From positions 202,203-230,797 of the forward strand of contig BMAT01004906.1 in NCBI GenBank assembly GCA_019649035.1: a stretch of 28,595 nt of DNA, read 5' to 3'. Numbering within the stretch: the stretch's first letter is position 1; each line of letters begins with the position of its first letter. A program made the position numbers and the translations under genes. This DNA comes from Elysia marginata (taxonomy: Eukaryota; Mollusca; Gastropoda; Plakobranchidae). Positions 11,324 to 22,928 of this stretch are shown piece after piece. The notes beneath the pieces were generated by a model. The model was not told where the DNA came from. It was given only the letters and a program-made list of their open reading frames with translations, and made no database searches.

Positions 11324-14300
11324 ATGGCGGATAGACGAAAAGTTACCGCTAACGCGGCAGCAATAGATAACAACCAGGAAACAGAACGGCAGTTTATGGG
11401 TAAAACGCATTACTTACATCGCCGATAATGTCTTCATTTTAAATCTAGATCTAGTATGAATTTACATGATGATTTTTAATTCCTTTTTGAAAACAATGAA
11501 GGAACCGTGTCAGACCTAGATCTATCTCTCTAGGAATCTATCAACATTCACCTCTAGATCTGCATTATTTATAATCTATATCGATATATGTATTCTAGAC
11601 CAGCTACTTTGGGCCACCAATAGAACTTTATGTAGTGACATTCACTATGCACTATGATTAGAGACCTTTAGCACACGCACCGTGTCTCACTACGCGTACG
11701 TGAAAATCGGGAAAGCAGATTGAGGAAACTATGAAAATAATGAAACCAGTTTCTAAAAGTAGACGCCACAGACGTTCGCGTCATACTCACGTGTTGCTGC
11801 TTAAAGTCTGTAATATGTAAGGAACTTGGACAAAAAAGTCAGTGTTTAGGATGTTTTATAATTTGTGCTTCTGTGGAAATTGGTCTATGGCGGTATAGTA
11901 CTACACCAGTACAGTAGTTCTGGAGCTATTTTAAGAAAGAATGGAGGTTTAAGAGTACCCAGCCAGGAACAAGATCAAGGGGACTTTTTTAGCCAGAGCA
12001 TCCTCTGGAACAGGTGGTCCTGCAACCTAGACATGCTCTGCAGTAGGACACAGGGGTTTTGGATTAGGGTCTAACTCTAAGTCTTAGGAAGTCACAAGAG
12101 CTTGTGATAAGATGGGCTTTGGTCCTAATTAATGCTCCGAAGAGTTATTGGTGCAAAGCACTGACAATGAGTCCAAGTTGACTCTAGTTTCTCGATGGCT
12201 TGTTAGTCATAGAGTTAGTAAGTTGCTTTTCAATTCACATTCCTCCACTATTCCAAGACTACCCTTTTTGCTGTGCTGGAATTCATGCTCTCTGTTTCTA
12301 TAAATTTTTGTGTTCCTTATTCAGCTGCAGTAAAGTTTTGGTTAAGAGTTTTACAGTAGTTTCATTAGGGTAATGATCAGCCTCCTAAATGTGACATAAA
12401 TGTTTGTATTTATTTTCTGCAGATAAAAACAATGTGACTGGGATGATAAGAGACCTCTTGACAAAGATTATTGCCAACAGGCCTGATGACCCAATTTCAT
12501 TTATTGCAAACTAGTAAGTTGATGGTCTCTGTTTCTGCTTTTGTCACCGTATATGCCTGTCTGTATATCTTTTTCCTCTTTAATTGTCCTGAGACTAGTC
12601 CAAATGGGTCTAAAGTCAGAAATAGTATTTCAGAAAATATCCTTGAAAGTTTATCTGTAATATATTTTTTTCTGTTGCTATTTATATCAATTTCATAAAG
12701 TTTTTAATCCTTCCTTTGGTATGATTTAGACCCTTGACCTATATTTGCTTCAGTGCCCACCGTCTTTCCACTCTAAGAAATATATAGCTTTAACCATGTT
12801 ATCACTGTGCTCCTTATTGCACAGTGGCTGCTTTCATAAATTTAATGTAAATTGTAATATTAGGTTAAAACAAACCCTTTATTTTGCCTGGTTTTTTCTT
12901 TCTCTAACAGCTTTGAGACCATGACCCTCGATGACCAATCCAATGATCTTGTAAACAGAGCGGTGCAAGTTCTCAACCTGACCCACCACAGCCGACCTGT
13001 GTTTGAATCCAACATGCGATCAGCTTTCAACATTCTCTCTAGATACAAAAGTAGGTGAAGTAAACAGTTCTAGTGAGTGAGGCATTGAAGAATGTCATAA
13101 TTAGAATAGCGGCAGCATCTTTTAGGTGCTAAAAATGTTAGTGTCTTTTTCTATACGCTCGAGCCCTTATAAATTGAATCTGTATAATTCAAAAGGTAGT
13201 GCAAATCAAATTGTACTCAGTTTACCAGTTTTTAATTCTTTTTTTTTTGTACGTTAGTGAATATTGATAAATAAATTATTAGATAATTCAAAGCTTAATT
13301 TTCTTACTGTGGGGTTTGAAATATCCACACTAGACTTCATATGTTTAACAAGATTTTTAAAAACCTTTATCCTAATAAGAACTGAAACTCCATCTTAACA
13401 AATTTATTTAATGTTTTGTCATAACTGTTAAAGTGATAAAAAGCTTTAACCTATTTCAGAGTACCTGAGTCTAAGTTGAGACTTAATCAGTTAATAAAGC
13501 CAAGACGTGGTCATAAAAAGTAACTCACTTTGACTATGCTTGCTGTACATGTCATACTATTACTAGGCTTAAAATTACATTGGAGACATTTTATGAAAAA
13601 TTCCTGGGGGCATTTTAATATTTTCTTGCCTAGTTGTAGAAGCTTCTTGACTTGAAAACAAATTTTGTAACTGTCATATTAAGTTCCAGGACATGATAGA
13701 CCTCATACCCCTGAAACCTGTTAGTTATTGTACCCTTTCAGTATCTCTGACCTTTAAAAATAGTTTGAATATTTCTCTTTCTATGTATCAAGTTACCAAG
13801 AGGCTTCACGGTGTTAACGGCACAGTGCACAGTCTGTTGATGCAAGCTCTATGCAAGTATGTATACATTTGAAGAAAGACTTTGCTTTCATGTTTAATAC
13901 GTATGTCATGTTTATGTCTTTGGCTTTTTTTTTAATCTCTTTTCTGCTTTAATTTCATTTTATGATAATCACAAAGACTTATTTGGTTGTATTTCAAAGA
14001 GAAAAATATGACTGCAGTTAACTAGATCTACAAGTATTTTAATGTTTCGATTCGGTGGTAAAAAACCTTAAAGTTTTTCAATAAAAGCTGGCTTTGAGTG
14101 AATGGTGACAAACCCAAAAAAATACATCTGTGATACATATTCATGATCGACTCTTAACAAGCTGGCCATTTAGGATAATTTTATTGGAAGTTTATGACTT
14201 TTTTTCTTTTTTTGGTTTATTTTGTATAGTAATGAGTACTTTTATGTTTCACGACAAGGATTAACCATGTTTTTCAATACAAAAACCAAACCTCAAAACT

Positions 14301-15188
14301 AAATGTGAAAAAAAAATACTAAAAAATAAACTGATAAACAAGTTTTTTGGGTATCAGAATAATGTTTTCAGTTTTCCATAGTTGGCCTTGTGCGGATTAA
14401 TGAATGGCAAGTCCAGAATAAGAGTTTAAATATTTTGAAAGAAAGGTTTTATTTCAGGATCATGTGCACTAAAGGTGTGATGTCAATTGCTTTTTTTTCC
14501 TTATCAGAAAACTTCCATCTGCTGTGACCATCCGTCTGTTCAAAAGGTTAGAGTGCGGAGAACACGAGGCCGTTACGTACGATGTGTTCAGGTCTTCGGT
14601 ATTCACTTGCTGTGTTCTCAATGGTGAGTCTCGACATAATTATAACAAAGTTGAATGCTCATTCACTTGCATTGATAAACAGAATATAGATCTGACTCTA
14701 TAGGTTAAAGTTCCAGAACAATATGAAAGAATTAAAACAAAATAAATTTCAATGTTTATAATATGATCACAGTCAAGTCCACAACAAAGCAAACCTATAT
14801 AATTGAAATATTTGCCAAATTTGACCTATATTCAGACTATCAATCTTGTTCTTCTCTAGTAATGTGTACTGATAACTGAAATTTAAGTTTTCTTCTCATG
14901 AGGTTTGAAATATCCAAACTGGACTTAAAATAACAAACCTGAATTCCCTTTTACAATTTGGACTTATTAGATTTATAGCTATGTAAACTGCCCGCTATGT
15001 ACTACTGCTTTACCATTATACAATTATGTTAAATTTTGTGAAATTTACACAGATTACATAGCCATGTGTGGTAACCTGTTTGAGAGCCTAGACGTGCAGA
15101 AGACGGGCAAAGCAGACAAAAACCTGTGTGAGGCAGCTCTAGAACAGCTGAGGACGGCTCTGGCCAGCTCGCGCACAGATGTGAAAAG
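11324..15188 (+). CDS. TPGS1: Tubulin polyglutamylase complex subunit 1, 6 coding exons, 3' end not found
   Basis: Exons are 11324-11399, 12423-12513, 12911-13050, 13793-13856, 14508-14623 and 15053-15188. All have GT/AG borders and compatible phases, giving 207 codons plus two bases. The start ATG has a good context (AAGATGG) and is the first after an in-frame TAG. Residues about 30-60 (MIRDLLTKIIANRPDDPISF and then IANYFETM) form an RIIa/DPY30-like docking motif with the RP-x-DPI-x-F signature. Further on, the segment CGEHEAVTYDVFR followed by FTCCVL matches the conserved centre of TPGS1. In animals TPGS1 is a non-catalytic subunit of the complex that adds glutamate chains to tubulin in cilia, axons and sperm tails; the catalytic subunit is TTLL1. 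Vertebrate TPGS1 is about 290 residues, so about 80 C-terminal residues are missing here. No exon for them is visible between 15189 and 16962, and the gap at 16963-17448 is the likely place. One MITE copy lies in intron 1. Confidence 0.88.
11661..11765. mobile_element. Second copy of the MITE, right part missing, in TPGS1 intron 1
   Basis: It starts with GAGACCTTTAGCACACGCAC after a TA and follows the reverse complement of the 9046-9197 element through GTACGTGAAAATCGGGAAAG and the AT-rich centre. Similarity is lost at about 11765, before the second arm. The comparison of the two copies defines the left border. Confidence 0.72.
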
Positions 15189-16962
15189 GTAAGGAATAAA
15201 GAGAAGTTGTGCAGAGTTCTCACCGAAGCAGTTAGTTGCATTGATGATCAATAAAAGAGAAATTGCATTTTCTATCAATGAAGTAATTAGACTCAATTAT
15301 TCTGACAGGCTCATATTGAAAAAATTATCAATATCAGTCCAGTCAGGTTTTTTTTAATCACAGAGGAACAAAAGTTAACTTTGATTTATACAAAATTTGA
15401 ATAATCAGTATGTGTAACATGAGAGGGACAGAATATAGCTAGAATGAAGCAATTCTTCAAGTTATCCAGGTTTGAATCATAAGGATTCCACTACATGTAT
15501 TTCATGGTAAAATCTTAAAAATTACCATCAATTTTTAACTGGCTGGAAATAAGAACTTCCATTTAAAAAAAAAATTTTTCACCCTTACAATCCTTTATAA
15601 TAGAAAATCTTTAATAATCATTTACTTCTGAATTTCTCAAAAGTTGATTTCAATCATATTTTATCTTTTAAAATTTACAATTCAGGGCTTGATCAAGATA
15701 TCAAAATAATCAAATCACCTGCACAAATGGCTTTTTTAGAGCTTTTTAACAATATTTCTTCGTCTAAAAATTGTACAGTTAGACTCATTTTGTGGGAACT
15801 CGAACATACTTGGTTGAATATTTATTCTGCTTTTGTACGTGGGTGTTTTTAGCAATAATGCAGGGTCAATCTGTACTGGAGTCTTTATGAACCAAAAAGC
15901 ATTTAAAGCCATTTTCAAAAGGCCTAGAAAAAGAGTAAGAACTCTAGGTTTTTCCTTCTTTGTCTTTGTGTTTATATCTCAGAGTTTTGGCTATTACCAC
16001 TGTATTATGGACATTATGTTGGAAAATATAGCCTCCTAACTGAAAAAGAACATGACTTTAAGTTGTTTTAATTCAAAATCTCAAAGTTTTGGATGTGATG
16101 TATTTTTTTCATGAAACCCTTCAGTTATATTAAATCATTAAATTGACAGTTTACTAGTTTTGGTCTAATTTAAAAAACACACACAAAAAAGCAAAAAAAA
16201 AAACTACAACAAAGGGATACAAATCAAATTCTTAAACAATGCTTAACATTAATTTTGTTTTGAAGTTGGTTTTTTTGTTTGTTTGGTTGTTTTTTTTTAA
16301 CCTTCTGTCTAGTGTCGTTACACCGTTGACTCCTTTATATTTTTTGTTGTTGCTGTTATTGTTGTTTTTTTTTTTACAATATTGTAAAGAGCATTTTAAT
16401 GGCATATTACAATTTTTTTCTTCTTGATAGCTAGCTTACTTATGATCCTCTTCAATCATAAGGACAGTGTTTTCTAGTCTAAGTTTGTCTGTTGCGAATT
16501 TGTATCTCTTATCTTAGTAGTATATAGACTTAATAATAGCTCCGAAAATGGAAGAAGTGTTGTTTCAAGATTTTACATGTAAAGCAGTTCTGAAAAATCA
16601 ATCAACACTGCCAAATAATTTAAAAATGCAAAATCAAGTTCTATCTGTGGCAGTCAGTTTTGTCTCTAGTTAGGGCCAAGTAATTATGGTTACCCGTAAT
16701 ATTCCTGCGCATGCAATCAAAACAAAGACTTACGCACAATGAAAGGTCACCCTTTTTTACTCATAAACATTGTTGAAGAAAAACAAACGAAGTGATTAGA
16801 AAATACAAACAGTTCTATTCACAAATATAATTATATACAGGCAACAAAAATGGTTTGCGCGAATGAAATCAAAGTTGTACATTCAAGCTTTGGATGGAAC
16901 ATCATAATGAAGAGTCTCAAATGTCACCAAAATATGCATAAATCTACACAACTAAGTGACTT
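15189..16962. other. Intron of TPGS1 after coding exon 6, up to the gap
   Basis: It begins with the GTAAGG donor. It is AT-rich with several T and A runs and no exon resembling the TPGS1 C-terminus. Short open frames here have no coding character. Confidence 0.5.
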
Positions 16963-17448
16963 NNNNNNNNNNNNNNNNNNNNNNNNNNNNNNNNNNNNNN
17001 NNNNNNNNNNNNNNNNNNNNNNNNNNNNNNNNNNNNNNNNNNNNNNNNNNNNNNNNNNNNNNNNNNNNNNNNNNNNNNNNNNNNNNNNNNNNNNNNNNNN
17101 NNNNNNNNNNNNNNNNNNNNNNNNNNNNNNNNNNNNNNNNNNNNNNNNNNNNNNNNNNNNNNNNNNNNNNNNNNNNNNNNNNNNNNNNNNNNNNNNNNNN
17201 NNNNNNNNNNNNNNNNNNNNNNNNNNNNNNNNNNNNNNNNNNNNNNNNNNNNNNNNNNNNNNNNNNNNNNNNNNNNNNNNNNNNNNNNNNNNNNNNNNNN
17301 NNNNNNNNNNNNNNNNNNNNNNNNNNNNNNNNNNNNNNNNNNNNNNNNNNNNNNNNNNNNNNNNNNNNNNNNNNNNNNNNNNNNNNNNNNNNNNNNNNNN
17401 NNNNNNNNNNNNNNNNNNNNNNNNNNNNNNNNNNNNNNNNNNNNNNNN
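16963..17448. other. Assembly gap (486 N)
   Basis: A run of N. It separates the visible end of TPGS1 from the paralogue cluster. It may hide the last TPGS1 exon and part of the third paralogue relic. The true length may differ from 486. Confidence 0.98.
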
Positions 17449-17468
17449 AGTCAGGCAGAGGGACCTTA

Positions 17469-17681
17469 TCACTGTGTGGACGTGAAGATCTTCCGTTCTG
17501 CCAGAATTGTGCGATCATCAGGCACTCTTTCTAGCACAACCTTCACAGAGTAACTGGATGTTAGCATGAGAGACATGATCAGAAGGCCGAAATGGTCGGT
17601 GAGAAGACTGCAAACAACACGAGCCAACATTGAAACAAAGAGGAAGAGGTTAAAGTGCTGAACGATCGTACTTTTCAACAC
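17469..17681 (-). pseudogene. Third paralogue relic: fragment of the membrane domain
   Basis: The minus-strand frame contains FNLFLFVSML followed by FGLLIMSLMLTSSYS. In the RING gene the segment from FVAF to MGYS (residues 478-508) has exactly the same 31-residue spacing from FV to YS, followed by a similar V-x-ER stretch. On the plus strand the DNA word CAGAGTAAC followed by ATG is close to CATAGAGTAACCCAT in the RING gene and AAAGAGTAACCCATG in the RING-less copy. The fragment has no N-terminal part: the frame is closed just upstream and the N gap follows on the other side. Residue identity is low, so this is a likely but not certain third copy. It could be an exon of a separate gene that continues into the gap. 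Confidence 0.4.
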
Positions 17682-17916
17682 CTCTTGCTTAATTCACGTG
17701 GAGGAAAATGAATACCATTCGAGCGTGTAGAGTTTTGACTGCAAGGTATACGGCAGTGGAAGATTGTGTCAGCATCCTTGATTGATGTGGTTTAATCCTG
17801 CTGATCAGTTAGTTGTGTAGGTAGCTGGGTTGGAAATGGCCTGTTGGGGAACCCATGTAAAACTCAAAGAGCATTTAAGTGGATAAGTCGCTATACTATA
17901 AAAAAAAGTCTTTACT

Positions 17917-17922
17917 TTTATT
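17917..17922 (-). promoter_or_regulatory. Candidate poly(A) signal AATAAA of the RING-less paralogue
   Basis: AATAAA on the minus strand 26 nt downstream of the TGA stop at 17948-17950. The very short 3' UTR this implies is possible but unproven, and the region is AT-rich, so chance occurrence is likely. Confidence 0.3.
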
Positions 17923-17947
17923 TTACTTTAATTCCCAGCCCTACTTA

Positions 17948-18972
17948 TCACCTTCTCACAGGTATGATAGCTAGCGCTTTCACCGCGACTTTGTACACTG
18001 TCCGGAACGGCCGACCTTCTAAAGAGTAACCCATGATCGTCAAAATCATCCCCAGGAAGCTCAGAAAAATGAATTGAAGCCACTCAAGGGTGAAAAAGAG
18101 TTTGACGGCAACTAAAAAGTTGACAAAACTTAAGCCCAGTATGAAATTGAAGCTTAAAGGACTTTGAGTGTCTCCTACCTTTGCGTCAAAAAGCATCCCG
18201 CCTTTGCCCGCACTGATGAAGCAGAGTTTTAAAAGGCCTATAGTAGTTATCACGCTTACGATATAGTTTAGTAGCATGCAAGCTCCTCCATACACTATAA
18301 CGATAGAGGCAAATTCTTGAAACAAATCCTTCACTTTGTTCAGCCCTTCTAAGTTGACACGTAGATCTAAATTTGGACGGTATTTGGGATGCTGGCTTAG
18401 TGCCAGCCGTTGACCACAATGGCAAACTTCTTGAGGTCTTCGCATTACGTCATTCCAAACAGTGCGTGCATCGTATACCGGTACTGGATCGGGGCGGTCT
18501 GGCTGATCATCTGCCAGATTTTTATTTCCCTTTGCCTCTTTGTCACTTGGACAAGTTGTTACAGTCTTTTTGCGTCTCTGTAAAATACGATTGAAGTGCC
18601 ACCAGACAGAGTTTTTCTGTTTATTCTCAGACTCTTCATAGTCCTGTTGCCTCCTATCAGTCTTAGGGGAAGCCACTCTGCGGTTTTCTCGCTGCGCATT
18701 GTCTGTGTTGGCTTTTTCGATTTGCTGAGGTTCCCATTCTGTAGAGAGTTTGAGTGGGAGATGCGATGTCGAACCTTCAGACTCTGGTTCCGGTTTGGGT
18801 GACCAAGTGGTAGCAACATCTGCCTGAAGGAGCGCTGTGTCCAGATTATCATCTTCAGCGCTAGAAGTGGCATTGATGTTAGATTTATGGCTGTCTTTTC
18901 TGCGCCAAAACAGGAACTTTCGTTTTTTCCCCTTTTCCTTGATTTCTGCAGTTGCCATCACAGTCGAATTCT
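17948..18972 (-). CDS. RING-less paralogue of the neighbouring RING membrane protein (exon 3-4 fusion)
   Basis: One open frame; the first ATG (18958) gives 336 residues. Residues 1-30 (KKRK, FWRRKDSHKSN) and 112-130 (NKQKNS, W-H-x-NRIL) match the RING gene at 23159-27245. Residues 166-183 align with the start of its RING finger, but the first Cys-x2-Cys pair is replaced and the Cys-x-His pair reads CGQ, so zinc binding must be lost. Directly after this, about 90 residues of the other protein are missing, including the rest of the RING and the linker. The C-terminus is intact: hydrophobic segments at about 215-248, 268-290 and 292-312, with the shared GKGG-x-LF, SPLSF and IMGYS motifs. A 3' splice site equivalent to the paralogue's exon 3 is kept (acceptor AG at 18974-18973), so an upstream exon is expected, but the matching leader exon is broken. 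It may be a working membrane protein without ligase activity, or a young pseudogene. An AATAAA lies 26 nt after the stop. Confidence 0.6.
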
Positions 18973-19739
18973 CTGTGAATGTTTTATAAAAAGGATAACT
19001 TGAACTTTTGCGAAATTTGAACTGTATCCATTCATTCTGTCAATACAGTTTCATCTATGCACATGGTTTTGCCAATCATTGTATTCGTTACAGTAATTTT
19101 AGAACATTATAACCTATGAGAGACAGGCATTGCCTTGTTCACAGTTCCCATAACATATTTTTCCAAATTACTGTCACCAGTTTTGTCATAATCATTCCAG
19201 CAACATGAAGCAGCTATTGGTATTAGTGACATTGTATTTGTAATTTTTACGATGAATAAATTTACTGTTCTTTCTCTGGATTTCACACCATCCTCGCTCA
19301 TTGAGCGATTTTCACATCTAGCTTAACTTAAGTTGTCTAGTTTATATGAAAATTAAATTGAAATCAGTAGCCTTTTGACCTAGAAGAAAGAACGTTGTTT
19401 TTCATGCGTTAGATCGTTGATGACATCCTTGCCCTGGTAATCATTACAACGCTATTATCACAGACACATGGAGTTTAAAACAACATAATTCACAAGTGAG
19501 CTATTTGAATACTTAATTACAGATACAACGTTTCGATTTTAAACCATTAAAATGTGATCAAATCTGTAGCTTCGCGATCTTCATAACTGAGTCTGACTGT
19601 CATACACAAAAGAAAGAAAGACGAATACAATTTTTTACTTTTTGTGTTGAAAGCAACAAGAAAGTCATTCAAGCAAACTGATGGAGACAAAAATAGAAAT
19701 ATAATTACGTACATTGTCGAGAATTTGACCTAAACTTAC

Positions 19740-19863
19740 CTCTCTTTTACCTGTTTGTCTTTGTTTTGAGTGTGATGTGGCCTGAACTGTCAATTTCAAC
19801 TTCATACGGTTCTGCCTGTCTTTGATCTTCTGGTCACATACACTTTGTGTTTGCTTGGTCCAT
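19740..19863 (-). pseudogene. Decayed leader exon of the RING-less paralogue
   Basis: This stretch aligns with coding exon 1 of the RING gene (27245-27115). It begins with ATG, has the same 16-codon distance from ATG to a shared RQA(E/D)P(Y/F)E motif, then shares ITLKTK and an AG/GTAAGT donor at the same place. In the matching frame it carries a TGA at codon 10 and a TAA near the end, so it cannot encode the leader of the paralogue. It lies 0.77 kb upstream of the retained exon-3 acceptor at 18973. An equivalent of exon 2 is not clearly visible between them; a weak resemblance around 19280-19310 is not convincing. Confidence 0.6.
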
Positions 19864-21753
19864 GACAATCAATTTCCTAGGTTTATTAGCCTAATGTTGA
19901 GGATTTTGATACCAGTAACAAAAGTCTACGGAATTGTCTCTAACTAGAAAATGCATTAGCTAGTGCAATTTAATTTGTCGTTAAACCAGCATGCCTTTTG
20001 TGAAAATAAATGTTAGAATAATGTAAGCCTGACTGGGCATTGTGTATTTTCAATACATATACTTAATGTAACTTTGTATTGGTTTAATAAACTTGAAAGT
20101 TTATTGATTCTTTTTGACACACAACTTTTAAACAAGCCATTAATGCATGCTTTTGTATCCTTATTCACGCTACAGGTATAGACCTACTCCGATATTTGTG
20201 ACTTTTACCTTTGTATTTATGATGATTAAAGGTGCTGTTCTGTTGTACGTAAGAATCAAAACACAGCATTTAATTTAAGCTAAAAGAAAAGCACCGCTAT
20301 ACCGAAGCTTGACACGAGAAGTTCTACTTAGTAGGCATACACAACTCAATGTTCTAGCCGAAAACTTGAGACAAGATGGCGTGACTAAAAATGGCGTGTT
20401 GGCAAGCCCTTGAAGCGTATTGTACTAAACGGCTAACAAGCTATGTACATGTATATTATTAGCGGGAGACAAACCACCGATCGTTACTTGCAGGACCTTA
20501 AAGCAGGCGATTCTGGCACAGTTTTGTGAGATAGCCGCCAAGGTGGTGTCTTTTTGTAACGAGTCGATATTTAATCCTGGATCGAAAGGGATTGGAGCAG
20601 AAATCAGTTGAGCGTGACATTTATTCTGAGCTGTCAATTTCAGTTCGGCTAACGGCAGCAGGAATCGGTTCCGACAAGGCTTATACTATAGTAGCAAAAT
20701 CTAGGTTTTTAGGGTTCTGTCAAGATAGGATTCGCTAACTATAGCCGAAATTGGTTCCAATTAGACTTATTGAAGTATGTTGTTTACTTTGTTAATAAAT
20801 AAACACTATTCATATTTGGTGAAAAGGAATGCAATGACGATTCAAAGACCTGCATAGTTCTGCTCCAACTAAAAATCTGGCCTGGAAAATCAATTGTGTT
20901 AATTTCTATTTGGTTCAATGAGGGTGACCAATATCTGCACGACGTGATCATTGCTATTGGTGTGGCATTTGGAATCAATAATGTTCCAAGGGCGTTTATT
21001 TACATTGCATTTTTTTACTATCGTGCCCCACAAGGGGTTTGCAATCTGCCACGATAATAGACAAGGAGTAAGGCGGAAGTGATTCGTGTTTCACCAATTA
21101 TCACATGACCCTGCCGAGATTAAAGTCGCCCCCATTAAAACAATGCCGTAAACCAACGCTGTCAGACTCTTATTTCACGCTTTGATTAGTGATTGTACAT
21201 AGATATATGCATCATAGCAATAGATACCACGGGGGCAATGGCTGCATCGGCTAAACACCAGAAAATATAGCGGCTAGTCATTTTTTTTTCTCGCGTGCAC
21301 TCCATAGGCAATGGCAAAAGATTAATTGTTTCTTATTTCATCCAGAACAAGACTCAGAGATGTCACATTTTTAGCACTAGACTAGATACCACAGAGCAAT
21401 GGACAAGTAGATCTATGCCAACAATGGAATCACACCAGACTTCCCACGCCAACGCCTCTAGGCAGAGGCCATTCCCTATGCATGTTGATTTAAAGTTTAA
21501 TTTATTTTCAGGCTCCTAAACAGCTTGTTTCTCTTCGCTACAAAGTGCTAGCCCTGAGTTTTGTGAATTTCGCATTAAAAATGTGCGATTACTTACTTAT
21601 AAAACAGAGAGCATACATTTTACATTATGTTTGATATTTTCATTTACTTGGAAAACGTTAGGAAGGAAACATAAGACAGTATTATTGTTATTTTTGCTCT
21701 TGTTGTAAATATTATTGTTGCTGTCATTGTTGTCGTTGCTCTTGTCGTCGTCG

Positions 21754-21828
<75 letters not shown>

Positions 21829-22189
21829 CCATCATAATCATCATTATCAACATCATCATATTCTCGTTACCGCTTTCTTCATCATCATCCATTATTATTA
21901 TTATCATTATTATTATTATTATAATTATTATTATTGTTATCATTATTGCTTCAATCACATTATTACTTCTATCACTATTATCATTATCAGACATTTTTTC
22001 ATTTTGTAATTAATGGTGTAGTTATGGCAATTATGTTAAGAACGTTAAAAATTCTTTACTGACATAGAATCGTCCAATCAATTATTTTTGTTTCGGATCA
22101 ACATTGGTGAGTTGTGTGGTGAAAATTACACACGCTCGTGCGCTTTGTTTGTTTTGAATTTTAACGTCTCTTTTCAACTACAAGGTTAT
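19864..22189. other. Intergenic region between the RING-less copy and the RING gene
   Basis: No supported gene. It contains the ATC microsatellite and a retroposon-like AATAAACTTGAA word near 20088. A minus-strand open frame at 20425-20637 could in principle be an exon (AG acceptor before it, GT after CTGCAA) but matches nothing recognised. Other short frames look random. Confidence 0.4.
21741..21840. repeat. (ATC)n microsatellite with flanking imperfect trinucleotide tracts
   Basis: About 27 nearly uninterrupted CAT/ATC units from about 21753, preceded by GTC units. ATT/ATC-type imperfect repeats follow to about 21940. A long open frame across it on the minus strand (mostly Met, Ile, Thr) is an artefact of the repeat. 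Confidence 0.9.
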
Positions 22190-22443
22190 ATCAGAGACGG
22201 CACTTGGGACAATTGAAAGCGTGCTACCACACTGTGATGTACGAAGCGCTGCATACACCATACCCAGTCACATTATCCTGACACCGGGCAGACCAGACTT
22301 AGCACTAAATCCATAATGCCAGACACCAGGCGGATCAGCTACTAATACCAATTTTAAAGTCCTTGGTTTGACTCGGCCGGGGATCGAACCCGTACCTCCC
22401 GATCTTTGAGCGAGTGTCTTTACCGCTAGGCCACAGAGCCGGT
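22190..22443 (-). mobile_element. tRNA-derived SINE
   Basis: On the minus strand the element starts near GCACCGGCTCTGTGGCC. It has an A-box-like TGGCCTAGCGG (22433-22423) and a perfect B box GGTTCGATCC (22390-22381), the internal promoter of RNA polymerase III. A body with GGTGTCAGGATAATGTGAC follows and is shared with the SINE at 10660-10850. The 3' boundary is uncertain. This is not a functional tRNA gene: the acceptor stem does not close and the body is unrelated to tRNA. Confidence 0.72.
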
Positions 22444-22928
22444 GCTCATGTGCGCAATACAATAAAATAAACAGAAGACAAAACAATCAACAATATTGAA
22501 GAAAACATTGCTGTTTTTAATGAAGTTTTTTTATTCTGATATAATTTAGCTCTACACTATCCCCTAGAGTGAGAATTTTGTTAATACCTTATAATGGGGC
22601 TGATTAATGAACTTTAAAAACGTATCTAAGAGTAGTTCCCCTTAGGCAATAGTGAGTTTTTAGGCTTATATTCAGCATTAGAGTTATTCGAATAAATTGC
22701 CTCGCCCATAGAAGAGTTCGCTGGTGCCATCTTTTGAATTTTACACACAAGAGAGGTCAGTCCTGCAACAGTCCCATAAACTTGCAATACACACTCGAAA
22801 TGCCTGTAAAAGTCTTTTATCTCGGTTTTCTCCCTTGGCGACTTCAACCTGGTTATCCTGACCCACCCACACTTTAAGGAAACCAAGACAGCGCTTTACA
22901 GGGCATAGCTTGGTATACAAAACACAGG

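Noticed and set aside
16850-17534. Long open frames on both strands across 16963-17448
   Set aside because: They are open only because the run of N has no stop codons.
18981-18988. TATAAAAC on the minus strand, 23 nt upstream of the ATG of the RING-less copy
   Set aside because: Too close to the start codon and to the splice acceptor to be taken as a promoter in AT-rich DNA.
20425-20637. Possible minus-strand exon with AG before and GT inside
   Set aside because: No partner exon, domain or paralogue found; kept only as a remark on the intergenic region.
21644-21994. 116-codon minus-strand ORF rich in Met, Ile and Thr
   Set aside because: It is the translation of the ATC/ATT microsatellite and not a gene.
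22380-22443. tRNA gene
   Set aside because: A and B boxes are present but the cloverleaf does not close and a SINE body follows; it is the SINE head.
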